A stretch of DNA of 8,348 bases from JAABQT01 sp035459025 (GTDB lineage Bacteria; Pseudomonadota; Gammaproteobacteria; Burkholderiales; SG8-39), in NCBI GenBank assembly GCA_035459025.1, contig DATHYT010000102.1, positions 1-8,348 on the forward strand, in the 5' to 3' direction. Shown here piece by piece: positions 1 through 6,290 of the stretch. A model generated the notes under the pieces. It made no database searches. It was not told where the DNA came from and saw only the letters and a list, made by a program, of their open reading frames with translations. Position 1 is the stretch's first letter, and each line of letters starts with the position of its first letter. A program made the translations under genes and the position numbers.

Positions 1-162
1 CTCAGGGGCTTCGAGGAATCGAGCCAGCGCGCGGCCGAGCTGTGGCGGCGCGAGCGCGAGGAACGGCAGTGGCGCGAGCTCAAGGCGGCGCTGCGCCGCG
101 CCGCGACGATCGAGGTGCTCGATCGGTCACGCTACCCGACCGCCGAGCTGGTCCCGAAATGA
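1..162 (+). CDS. C-terminal fragment of an upstream gene, possibly a PpiC/SurA-type peptidylprolyl isomerase
   Basis: Frame 1 is open from the window edge to the TGA at 160-162 and gives the last 53 residues of a protein whose start lies outside the window. The fragment is very rich in Arg and Glu and looks helical (AELWRREREERQWRELKAAL). It then has a short beta-like stretch (ATIEVLDRSRYP) and ends in ELVPK. A long charged helix followed by a short 'I-E-V' strand near the C-terminus is how many PpiC/SurA/PrsA-like periplasmic foldases end, and such foldases are often encoded beside multiheme cytochrome genes. That is the only basis for the suggested family, as no catalytic domain is visible. 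The stop codon overlaps the start of the barrel gene (ATGA at 159-162), so the two are probably co-translated. The reading frame is well supported and the identity is weak. Confidence 0.6.
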   Translation, partial: LRGFEESSQRAAELWRREREERQWRELKAALRRAATIEVLDRSRYPTAELVPK

Positions 163-2252
163 GGAACGCGAGACCGCGCGACCCTCCGGAAAAACGGGCG
201 ATCGACACCGAGCGACCCGTGAGCCACGCGCGAGAACAGGGACGGCATGAACTGTGCGCTCTGCTGGTTGGCGGGTGGGTGTGGGTTTTGTCCGGCATCG
301 CCGCGGCCGCCGATCCCGAGCCGGGGCCGGTGGCGCAGGCGCCGGAGCTGGCGGCACGCACCGACGTCGCGCCCGCTGCCGCGCCCCGGCGGGGCGAGGG
401 CGAGTCGGCATTGATCGGCGTGGCGCCTCCGCAAGTGCCGCAAGAGGGCGCGGCGCCGGCGTCCGAGGACGCCGCGACCATGGCGCAGGGCGTGCAGAGC
501 GAGGCGGCGGAGCCGCCGGCCGCGCCGGGGACCGGCCTCAGGGCATGGGGGATCGCGCCGATCCGATGGGGCGGATATTTGGACCTTGCATATCACAGCG
601 CGAGCGCGGAGGGCCAGCCGCGGCGCCGGCAGCTGGTCGAGTCGCTGACCTTCAAGGGCAGCAGCCACATCTGGCAGCCCTGGATCGCGCAGGTGAGCGG
701 CGATGCGACGCTGTTCGCCGCCCAGGCGCGAGTGGACAACGACGGCGGCGAGACCTCCTCCCGCAATGTGGTCGGCGGCGGTCAGCTCGCGCTGTTTCCC
801 ATGAGCCGCTTTCCGTTTACCGCCACCTACCGGGAGAGCGACAGCCGCGTCAGCGGCGAACTGGTCACCAACGCGTACACCAGCCGGCGCTACGGGCTGA
901 CGCAGAGCTACACCCCGCCGCAAGGCGGTTCGAACTACCGGCTCAGCTACGAGCGCAGCGGCGTGACCTCGGAGGCCCTCGGCACCGATACGGCGAAAGC
1001 GCTGAACGCGAGCATGAACTGGAGCGGCGGGTTCCATACGCTGAACGTCTCCGGCAACACCTACACCAATACCCGCGACTACAGCGGCGACACTTCGTCC
1101 TTGGAGTCGACCTACGTCGGCTACAGCTACCGGCCCGCCTCGACCTTCGCAGTCGAGAATGTCGCCAGTTACAGCGACACCGAGTACCACCTGGTGGGCG
1201 GCGGCCTGCCCATGGACCTGCGCTCGCGCTACCTGCAGCTCAGCTCCTTCGCCACGTGGCGCCCCGCCGAGACCTCGCCGCTGCGCGTGAGCGGTGGCGC
1301 GCGCTTGTTCGAGAACCGCACCGGCAGCAACGGCGCCACCGTCGACGCGCAGACGCTCACCGCCCACGCCGCGGCCAGCTACGCGCTCAGCAGCAACGCC
1401 AATCTGCGGGGCGGCGGCTCCGTCACCCGGACGACGCGAGGGAGCGTGAGCAGCGTGCACAGCGACCAAAACGTGGGCGCCGACTACTACTCCGACCAGA
1501 TCCGGCTCGGCGAATATTCCTACGTCTGGAACGCCGGCACGACGCTTGGCAACCAGACCGGGGGCGAGAGCAGCCGGCAGACCGTCAGCGGGCAGCTCGG
1601 GCACCGCGTGACCCGCAACATCGCGCTCGACGTGGGCTCGGCGCTCGGCATCAATGCCGGCCAGAGCTATTCCGCCATGCGCGACTCGCTCGCGCCCACG
1701 TCGCAGTCCCTCACGCATCAAGGGGGTGTGTCCTGGAGCCGTAGAGCGAGTCAAGACACGAGCACGCTGGTCAGCCTGAATGTCTCCGATTCGCGCACCA
1801 GGGGCTACGCGGAGCAGCATTTCCAGCTCGTCAACCTGCAGGGGAGCGGCCAGATGCAGTTCAGCCGCTATTCGTCCGCGAACGCGAACATGACGCTGCA
1901 GGCCACGCGCCAGACCACCTACCCTGCGTTCGCCACCGGTGCCACCACGCCCCCCACCACGTACACGAGCAGCAGCGCAGGCGGCAGCCTGAGCTACAGG
2001 CATGCGCGCGCATTCGACGTGCCGCGGCTGAGCTACTACGCCTTGCTGAGCCTGAACCAGCAGCAGGGCCGCTCCCGTTTCGAGGGCGATATCAACGCCC
2101 CGATCGAACAGGTCAACTGGTCGTTGGAGCAACGCCTCGGTTACGCCATCGGCCGGCTGGAGTCGCAGTTGAGCCTGCAGGTCGCGGAAACCGGGGGCCG
2201 GACTTATGGCCTGCTCTTATTCAGGGTATTGCGGCGCTTCGGGGCGTTGTGA
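159..2252 (+). CDS. Outer-membrane beta-barrel protein of a cytochrome cluster
   Basis: A 697-residue protein when started at the ATG that overlaps the upstream stop (ATGA, 159-162). A hydrophobic segment around residues 34-51 (ALLVGGWVWVLSGIAAAA) followed by Asp looks like a signal peptide. Residues about 52-130 are a Pro/Ala/Glu-rich, probably disordered linker. From about residue 136 (RWGGYLDLAYHSA) to the end the chain alternates polar and hydrophobic/aromatic residues, rich in Ser, Thr, Gly, Tyr and Asn, with repeated motifs such as 'YRLSYERS' and 'YVGYSYRP'. This is typical of a large transmembrane beta-barrel. The mature part has no Cys, so it binds no c-type heme and lacks the N-terminal CXXC of MtrB/PioB barrels. 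Its place ahead of a row of multiheme cytochromes suggests an outer-membrane sheath or channel for electron transfer, which is inference. The n-region of the signal is unusually long; a GTG at 219 would shorten it and give 677 residues. Neither start has a strong Shine-Dalgarno sequence. Confidence 0.85.
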   Translation: MRNARPRDPPEKRAIDTERPVSHAREQGRHELCALLVGGWVWVLSGIAAAADPEPGPVAQAPELAARTDVAPAAAPRRGEGESALIGVAPPQVPQEGAAPASEDAATMAQGVQSEAAEPPAAPGTGLRAWGIAPIRWGGYLDLAYHSASAEGQPRRRQLVESLTFKGSSHIWQPWIAQVSGDATLFAAQARVDNDGGETSSRNVVGGGQLALFPMSRFPFTATYRESDSRVSGELVTNAYTSRRYGLTQSYTPPQGGSNYRLSYERSGVTSEALGTDTAKALNASMNWSGGFHTLNVSGNTYTNTRDYSGDTSSLESTYVGYSYRPASTFAVENVASYSDTEYHLVGGGLPMDLRSRYLQLSSFATWRPAETSPLRVSGGARLFENRTGSNGATVDAQTLTAHAAASYALSSNANLRGGGSVTRTTRGSVSSVHSDQNVGADYYSDQIRLGEYSYVWNAGTTLGNQTGGESSRQTVSGQLGHRVTRNIALDVGSALGINAGQSYSAMRDSLAPTSQSLTHQGGVSWSRRASQDTSTLVSLNVSDSRTRGYAEQHFQLVNLQGSGQMQFSRYSSANANMTLQATRQTTYPAFATGATTPPTTYTSSSAGGSLSYRHARAFDVPRLSYYALLSLNQQQGRSRFEGDINAPIEQVNWSLEQRLGYAIGRLESQLSLQVAETGGRTYGLLLFRVLRRFGAL

Positions 2253-2282
2253 CGGGTACGCGGTTCAATCAGTTTTTTGCAC

Positions 2283-2288
2283 AGGAGG
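2283..2288 (+). promoter_or_regulatory. Ribosome binding site of the first triheme cytochrome
   Basis: A perfect AGGAGG lies 5 nt before the ATG at 2294. It fixes that start over the in-frame ATG at 2249, which would add 15 residues ahead of the signal peptide and sits inside the end of the barrel gene. It is one of the two strongest Shine-Dalgarno sequences in the window, so the small cytochrome may be made in excess over the barrel. Confidence 0.85.
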
Positions 2289-2293
2289 CGCAC

Positions 2294-2725
2294 ATGCGAC
2301 AGCGGTTGAAATACGGGTGCGGCGGATGGGCCGCACTTGGCGCGATGGCCGCGGTGCTGCTGCTGGCAGGGGGCAGCGTCGGCGACGTCCGGGCGGAGTA
2401 TGGCGATGTGGTGATGAACCAGTACTCGGAGGCCGCGGGCATGCGCCCGGCGGTGTTCCCCCACTGGTTCCATCGCGTGCGCTACAGCTGCAAGGTCTGC
2501 CACAGCGACCTCGGCATCAAGCTGCAAGCGGGCGGCACCGGGATCGACATGCTGAAGATCATCGACGGCGCGTACTGCGGTGCGTGCCACAACGGCAACG
2601 TCGCCTGGTCGGTGGAGCGCTGCGACCTGTGCCATAGCGGCAAGCCCGGCACGCCGACCCAGGTGCACCAGAGCACCATTCAGAAACTGCCCGCGCCGGC
2701 CGCGGCGAGCGGCGCGAAGAAATAG
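2294..2725 (+). CDS. Periplasmic c7-type triheme cytochrome c, class A (first copy)
   Basis: A 143-residue exported electron carrier. The signal peptide is residues 1-34 (GGSVGDVRA, then EYGD). The mature part has three heme c sites, CKVCH (66-70), CGACH (95-99) and CDLCH (110-114), plus a His pair HWFH (57-60) that should supply distal ligands. The spacing (His pair, 9 residues, C29C15C) and the phrase CGACHNG fit the c7-type triheme domain described as 'nanowire_3heme' (TIGR04257-like). Assignment is from motif memory, not a search. The tail after the third heme is Pro/Ala/Lys-rich. It is clearly a paralog of the gene at 4876-5268: over the 82 residues from EYGD to CDLCHSG I count 45 identities without gaps. 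The role is electron transfer in the periplasm or within an outer-membrane conduit, the partner being inferred from the adjacent barrel gene. Its stop codon (TAG, 2723-2725) overlaps the next Shine-Dalgarno. Confidence 0.93.
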   Translation: MRQRLKYGCGGWAALGAMAAVLLLAGGSVGDVRAEYGDVVMNQYSEAAGMRPAVFPHWFHRVRYSCKVCHSDLGIKLQAGGTGIDMLKIIDGAYCGACHNGNVAWSVERCDLCHSGKPGTPTQVHQSTIQKLPAPAAASGAKK

Positions 2726-2729
2726 GAGG
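2724..2729 (+). promoter_or_regulatory. Ribosome binding site of the second triheme cytochrome, overlapping a stop codon
   Basis: AGGAGG shares its first two bases with the TAG stop of the preceding cytochrome (TAGGAGG) and lies 5 nt before the ATG at 2735. A ribosome terminating on the first gene would sit directly on this site, favouring coupled and roughly equal synthesis of the two cytochromes. Confidence 0.85.
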
Positions 2730-2734
2730 CAGCC

Positions 2735-3346
2735 ATGGCAAAGACATCCTGGATGGCGTTGGCGGCTTCGCTTCTCGTGCTGGCGGGCATGCCGGCGGCG
2801 GCGCAAGTGGCCGCCGACTCGGCCAACGCGTTCAACCGCCTGCTCAAGCCGGCCGCCCAGCGCAACCTGCCGCCCGCCGAGGACGGCATTCACGATCCCG
2901 TAAATCCCGGCACTCGCATGCTGCAGGCGCCCCTCGAGTCCTTCGGCCCACTGCCGAAGCGCAATTCCGGCAACCGCGTAGACTGGGTGGGCGCGCAGGC
3001 GGACGGAAAGATCCGGCCGCTGTGGAACGCCGCGGACCACAAGGAAAGTGCCGCCGCGTTCGACCTCAACATCGTGCGCGAAGTGAAGGGCTCGATGCCG
3101 GACGTGGTCTTTCCGCACAAGCAGCACACGGAGCAACTGGACTGCGCCATCTGCCACCCTGCGATCTTTGTGCCGCAGAAAGGGGCCAACCAGATGAGCA
3201 TGGCGGCGATCATCCTGGGCCAGGGCTGCGGCGCCTGTCACGGGCGCGTCGCGTTTCCGATCGTGGAGTGCCGCCTGTGCCATTCCCGCGCGAAGCAGGC
3301 TGCCGGCGCCGGCGCGCGCGCCGCGGGAGGGCAGGCCGGGCGATGA
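2735..3346 (+). CDS. Periplasmic c7-type triheme cytochrome c, class B (first copy)
   Basis: A 203-residue exported triheme cytochrome. Residues 1-24 are a Sec signal (LLVLAGMPAAAQ, cleaved near residue 23 or 24). A region of about 100 residues without heme motifs follows and carries the phrases DGIHDPVNP and GNRVDW, which recur in the second class B copy as DGVHDPASP and GNLVDW. The C-terminal half is the triheme domain: HKQH (128-131), CAICH (137-141), CGACH (165-169) and CRLCH (179-183). The His-pair-to-heme distance of 9 residues matches class A, but the heme spacings are 28 and 14 residues instead of 29 and 15. The tail is Ala/Gly/Arg-rich and low-complexity. The extra N-terminal region may dock the cytochrome to a partner or supply the third distal His (the His of DGxHDP), which is inference. 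The stop codon overlaps the start of the helical-protein gene (ATGA, 3343-3346). Confidence 0.93.
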   Translation: MAKTSWMALAASLLVLAGMPAAAQVAADSANAFNRLLKPAAQRNLPPAEDGIHDPVNPGTRMLQAPLESFGPLPKRNSGNRVDWVGAQADGKIRPLWNAADHKESAAAFDLNIVREVKGSMPDVVFPHKQHTEQLDCAICHPAIFVPQKGANQMSMAAIILGQGCGACHGRVAFPIVECRLCHSRAKQAAGAGARAAGGQAGR

Positions 3347-4296
3347 ATGCCGCGCGCGCCGATCGCTGGCCCGGGTCCGCGCTTCGCTCCCGGCTCGGGC
3401 CAGGCCTGGCGCTCGCCGCCGGCCTGCTGGTGCTGTGCCCGACCGCGCTTCTCGGGCAACCGGCAACGCCCGCGGGTCAGGCCGGCGCGGGGCAACAGGC
3501 CCCGCCGGACAAGGCGCAGCTCGAGCGGCGGCTGGTCTCGGTGGGCACGTTGATCGAGAAATCCTCGGCCGCGCGCCAGATCGAGGCGAGCGGCGACGCG
3601 CGGGCGCTGGAACGCCGCGCCGCCGCACGCGATACTTATCGGCAGGCATTGCAGGCCCGCGACGCGGGGGATGACGCAGCCGCCGCGCGCCTCGCCTCGG
3701 AAGCGAGCAGGCTGATGTTCGAGGCGGCGAAGCTCGCGGGGCGCGACCGCGGTCGCGAGGACCAGCAGCGCGCGGAGTTCGACGCGCGCCTGAAAAGCGT
3801 GCAGGCCCTGCTTGCTGCACAGCAGCGTATCAGCGCGGAAAAGCCCGGCACGCCGCATGCCGCGGAGACCGGCCGTAGCATCGAAGAACTGATCGACGAG
3901 GCGCGCCGGCTTGCCGCCGCGAACGAGCTGCAAAAGGCCGCGGCCGCGCTCGACCGGGCCTACCTGCTCGCCAAGGCGGCGGTGAGCTCGATGCGCGCCG
4001 GCGACACGCTGGTGCGCTCGCTGAATTTCGCCAGCCCTGAGGAGGAATACCGCTACGAGCTCGACCGAAACGACACGCACATGATGTTGATCAAAGTTTT
4101 CGGCGCGGACGAGGCCAGAATGGCCGGAGCGGACAATATGCTCAAGGGCTTCGTCACCAGGGCGGTCGAACTGCGCAGCAGTGCGGAACGCGCGGCGGCG
4201 GGCGGCGATCACGCCGCCGCGATCGAGCAGCTGGAACGCTCGACGCGCGAGCTGGTGCGCGCGATCCGCGGCCTGGGCATCTTCATTCCCGGATAG
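3343..4296 (+). CDS. Secreted all-helical protein with three TPR-like hairpins, function unknown
   Basis: A 317-residue protein starting at the ATG that overlaps the preceding stop (ATGA). A second ATG at 3347 is out of frame. Residues about 18-39 form a signal peptide (LALAAGLLVLCPTALLG); Cys32 lacks the small residue before it that a lipobox needs. The mature part is Ala/Arg/Glu-rich and helical, with three similar hairpins at about 97-131 (ARDAGDDAAAARLASEASRL), 179-214 (ARRLAAANELQKAAAALDRA) and 269-310 (SAERAAAGGDHAAAIEQLER). Each has the 'helix, G/N-D/E turn, AAA..L, helix' layout of TPR-type repeats. Between the second and third lies a less repetitive stretch (SLNFASPEEEYRYELDRN, starting near residue 225) that may be a specific binding segment. 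It has no heme motif. It sits at the centre of four triheme cytochrome genes, so a scaffold or assembly factor is the natural guess. I do not recognise a named family. Confidence 0.85.
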   Translation: MNAARADRWPGSALRSRLGPGLALAAGLLVLCPTALLGQPATPAGQAGAGQQAPPDKAQLERRLVSVGTLIEKSSAARQIEASGDARALERRAAARDTYRQALQARDAGDDAAAARLASEASRLMFEAAKLAGRDRGREDQQRAEFDARLKSVQALLAAQQRISAEKPGTPHAAETGRSIEELIDEARRLAAANELQKAAAALDRAYLLAKAAVSSMRAGDTLVRSLNFASPEEEYRYELDRNDTHMMLIKVFGADEARMAGADNMLKGFVTRAVELRSSAERAAAGGDHAAAIEQLERSTRELVRAIRGLGIFIPG

Positions 4297-4300
4297 GTGG
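4295..4300 (+). promoter_or_regulatory. Ribosome binding site of the third triheme cytochrome
   Basis: AGGTGG lies 3 nt before the ATG at 4304 and shares its first two bases with the TAG stop of the helical-protein gene (TAGGTGG). This supports 4304 as the start and argues against any longer N-terminus reading back into the preceding gene. Confidence 0.6.
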
Positions 4301-4303
4301 ACG

Positions 4304-4876
4304 ATGACGGACAACTTCGGCCTACGAAAGCGCGCGCTGCGGACGCTGGGTGCCGGCGCGCTGCTGCTGGTTCTCGCCGCGGGCGCGCCGGCACAGGACA
4401 AGCGCAGCTGGAAACCGCTCGCCGCGGACGGCGTCCACGATCCGGCAAGCCCGGCGGTCACGCAACTGCAGGCGCCGGGCGATGCGTTGTCGAAATTGCC
4501 GCCTGCAAGCGGCGGCAACCTGGTGGATTGGGGGGCGGCGCTGCAGCAAGGGCTGATCGTCCCGCGCGCGGGTGTCGGCGAGAAATCGGGCGCCGACGCC
4601 GAGGTCCTCGAACTCGATGTGCTGCTCGATCCGAACGGCAGCCTGCCGCCCGTGCGCTTCGCGCACGCGGATCACACGCGGTGGCTCGATTGCGGCAACT
4701 GCCATCCGAAGCCGTTCCAGATGGAAAAGGGTGCCAGCGGCATCAGCATGCTGCGCATCCTCGACGGCGAGCAATGCGGCGTCTGCCACGGCGCGATCGC
4801 CTTTCCGCTTACCGAGTGCAATCGCTGCCACAACCTGCCGTGGGGCGCGGCCTCGGCGCCAAAGGGCAAGCCCTGA
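4304..4876 (+). CDS. Periplasmic c7-type triheme cytochrome c, class B (second copy)
   Basis: A 190-residue exported triheme cytochrome. The signal peptide ends near residue 30 (LLLVLAAGAPA, then QDKRS). The n-region RKRALR is basic but is not a Tat twin-Arg motif, as expected for a c-type cytochrome matured after Sec export. The heme-free N-terminal region carries DGVHDPASP and GNLVDW, matching the first class B copy. The triheme domain has HADH (121-124), CGNCH (130-134), CGVCH (158-162) and CNRCH (172-176), with the same 9/28/14 spacing as the gene at 2735-3346, so the two are paralogs. Sequence outside the motifs has diverged considerably and the Ala/Gly tail is replaced by a short Lys/Pro tail. 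It probably works in the same chain as the other three trihemes. The TGA stop (4874-4876) shares its last base with the next ATG. Confidence 0.93.
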   Translation: MTDNFGLRKRALRTLGAGALLLVLAAGAPAQDKRSWKPLAADGVHDPASPAVTQLQAPGDALSKLPPASGGNLVDWGAALQQGLIVPRAGVGEKSGADAEVLELDVLLDPNGSLPPVRFAHADHTRWLDCGNCHPKPFQMEKGASGISMLRILDGEQCGVCHGAIAFPLTECNRCHNLPWGAASAPKGKP

Positions 4877-5268
4877 TGAGCGCGCATCGCGCCGTGCTGA
4901 ACCTGGTCGCGCTCGCGGCGGGCCTGTTCCTGATGGTGGCGCACGCGCCGTCGCAGGCCGAATACGGCGACTTGATCCTGAACAGGCAGGCGGAGAAGAA
5001 CGGCATGCGGCCGGTGGTGTTTCCGCACTGGTTCCATCGCATCCGTTTCCGGTGCGGAGTCTGCCACGGCGAGATGGGGTTCGAGATGCGCGCCGGCGCT
5101 ACGAACGCGACCATGGCCGACGTCAGCGCCGGAAAATTCTGCGGCAGTTGCCATAACGGCACGATCGCCTGGGGCGCCGATCGCTGCGACCTGTGCCATT
5201 CCGGTCTCCCCGGCCGGGCCACCGGTGTCGTGGGCGGCGACAAGACGCGTGGCCCCGGGCTCTGGTAG
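4876..5268 (+). CDS. Periplasmic c7-type triheme cytochrome c, class A (second copy)
   Basis: A 130-residue exported triheme cytochrome starting at an ATG that overlaps the preceding TGA by one base (TGATG). The signal peptide is residues 1-28 (LFLMVAHAPSQA, then EYGD). The mature protein has HWFH (51-54), CGVCH (60-64), CGSCH (89-93) and CDLCH (104-108), with the class A 9/29/15 spacing. The mature N-terminus (EYGD...GMRPVVFPHWFHR) is nearly the same as in the first class A copy, so both were derived from one gene. It contains exactly five mature His: three in the heme motifs and two in HWFH. One of the three hemes therefore has no His left in the chain as distal ligand. The tail is a short Gly-rich segment ending in GPGLW. 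The role is the same as for the first copy; the divergence suggests each has its own partner or position in the chain. Confidence 0.93.
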   Translation: MSAHRAVLNLVALAAGLFLMVAHAPSQAEYGDLILNRQAEKNGMRPVVFPHWFHRIRFRCGVCHGEMGFEMRAGATNATMADVSAGKFCGSCHNGTIAWGADRCDLCHSGLPGRATGVVGGDKTRGPGLW

Positions 5269-5278
5269 GTCCGCGCGC

Positions 5279-6289
5279 ATGCCAGCGGTCGCGAACGCGG
5301 GCGGGCATGGGCCCGGATCGCGCTTCGCATGGGCGCGGATCGCGGCAATCATCTGGGCGGTGGTGCTCGGCGGCTGCGCGACCGATACCGCGCCGGGCGC
5401 GGCCATGGCGACGGGCGCCGCGGCGCCGCGACTGCTGACCCCGTGGGTGTCGCTCTCCGGCGCGCGCTTGTCTTCGGGCATCGACGCCGGCGGCGCGCCT
5501 GCCGTCGCATCGGGCCTGGTCGGGTTCCAGCGCTTTGTCCACCCGGCGGCGGTGGCGGGTCGGGGCCCTGAAACCTACATCGCCGATATCGGCTCGGGCG
5601 CCGTCTACCGCTACGATTCGAGGTTCAACGTCATGGTGGCGCTGCCCGGAATCCTCGCGCAGACCGGCATCCAGCTGCACGTCGCCGCCGATTTTTCGCT
5701 CTACGTGCTGGATCGGTCCCAACGTCGCGTGCTGCACTACGCGCGCAGCGGGCAGTTGCTCGGCACGTTCAGCGACGACCTGAACCTCGGGCGCCCGGTG
5801 GATGTCGCGCTGGATAAAACCCGCGGCCGGGTGCTGGTGGCCGATGCCATGCACAACCATCTGGTCGCGTTTCATCCGCTGGGCAGGGCGTCCTACGTCA
5901 TTCACTTGCGCGGCGGCGCCGGAGAACGGGTGTTCGGGATCGCGGCGATGGCGGTCGGCGCCGAAGGGATCTTTCTCTCCGATCCGCTGTGCGGCTGCAT
6001 CGCGCAGGTGTCGCTGGACGGGGACGTGCTCGGCACCTTCGGCGAGCACGAGCTCGGCCAGCCGGGGCCGATCGCGGTGGACCGCGACAGCCGCGTGTTC
6101 GTGATCGACACGTTCGACGGCAGTCTCAAGGTTTTCCAGGACGGCAACCTGATCCATGATCTCGCGGCGGGCGAGCTCGGCCTGCGGGGGATCAATGACC
6201 TCTGGGTCGGCGATGGCGAGATCGTTCTTTCCAGCGGCACCGGGGCGGGCGTCAGCATCCTGCGCCTGGCTCCGGCGGTCGCGCGTTAG
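5279..6289 (+). CDS. NHL-type six-bladed beta-propeller lipoprotein (first of two)
   Basis: A 336-residue lipoprotein started at the ATG at 5279, 10 nt after the preceding stop, with only a weak AGGT upstream. The hydrophobic segment IAAIIWAVVLGGC ends in a good lipobox with Cys33. Ala follows the Cys rather than Asp, so the mature protein should go to the outer membrane. Six repeats of NHL type follow, each with a small-residue/aliphatic strand and a 'Y/V-I/V-A/S-D' strand. Examples are AAVAGRGPETYIADIGSGAV, LHVAADFSLYVLDRSQRRVL, VDVALDKTRGRVLVADAMHN, IAAMAVGAEGIFLSDPLCGC and PIAVDRDSRVFVIDTFDGSL. The last blade (about 300-336) is degenerate, so the count of six is approximate. NHL propellers are protein-protein interaction modules and are frequent beside outer-surface cytochrome genes. 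A role in docking or assembling the cytochrome-barrel complex is inference. Blade 4 carries a Cys-Gly-Cys (C238, C240), unusual for such a fold. Confidence 0.88.
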   Translation: MPAVANAGGHGPGSRFAWARIAAIIWAVVLGGCATDTAPGAAMATGAAAPRLLTPWVSLSGARLSSGIDAGGAPAVASGLVGFQRFVHPAAVAGRGPETYIADIGSGAVYRYDSRFNVMVALPGILAQTGIQLHVAADFSLYVLDRSQRRVLHYARSGQLLGTFSDDLNLGRPVDVALDKTRGRVLVADAMHNHLVAFHPLGRASYVIHLRGGAGERVFGIAAMAVGAEGIFLSDPLCGCIAQVSLDGDVLGTFGEHELGQPGPIAVDRDSRVFVIDTFDGSLKVFQDGNLIHDLAAGELGLRGINDLWVGDGEIVLSSGTGAGVSILRLAPAVAR

Positions 6290-6290
6290 C

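Noticed and set aside
254..1744. A long + strand frame 2 inside the barrel gene
   Set aside because: It is an Arg/Ala/Gly-rich shadow of the GC-rich codons with no signal or domain, and it lies wholly inside the barrel gene.
132..2132. A 666-codon open frame on the - strand opposite the beta-barrel
   Set aside because: Long antisense frames are expected in very GC-rich coding DNA. The translation is Ala/Arg/Val-rich with no recognisable domain, while the + strand product has a signal peptide and clear barrel pattern.
159..2252. Identification of the barrel as MtrB/PioB
   Set aside because: There is no CXXC near the mature N-terminus, no Cys at all after the signal peptide, and no decaheme partner gene beside it.
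2273..2278. Run of six T between the barrel and the first triheme, as a possible terminator
   Set aside because: No stable GC-rich hairpin directly precedes it, and a strong ribosome site follows 4 bases later, so it is more likely just an AT-rich leader before the AGGAGG.
3347..3553. Alternative ATG at 3347 for the gene after the first class B cytochrome
   Set aside because: It opens a 68-codon Pro/Arg-rich frame without features. The ATG at 3343 in another frame gives a signal peptide and a 317-residue helical protein.
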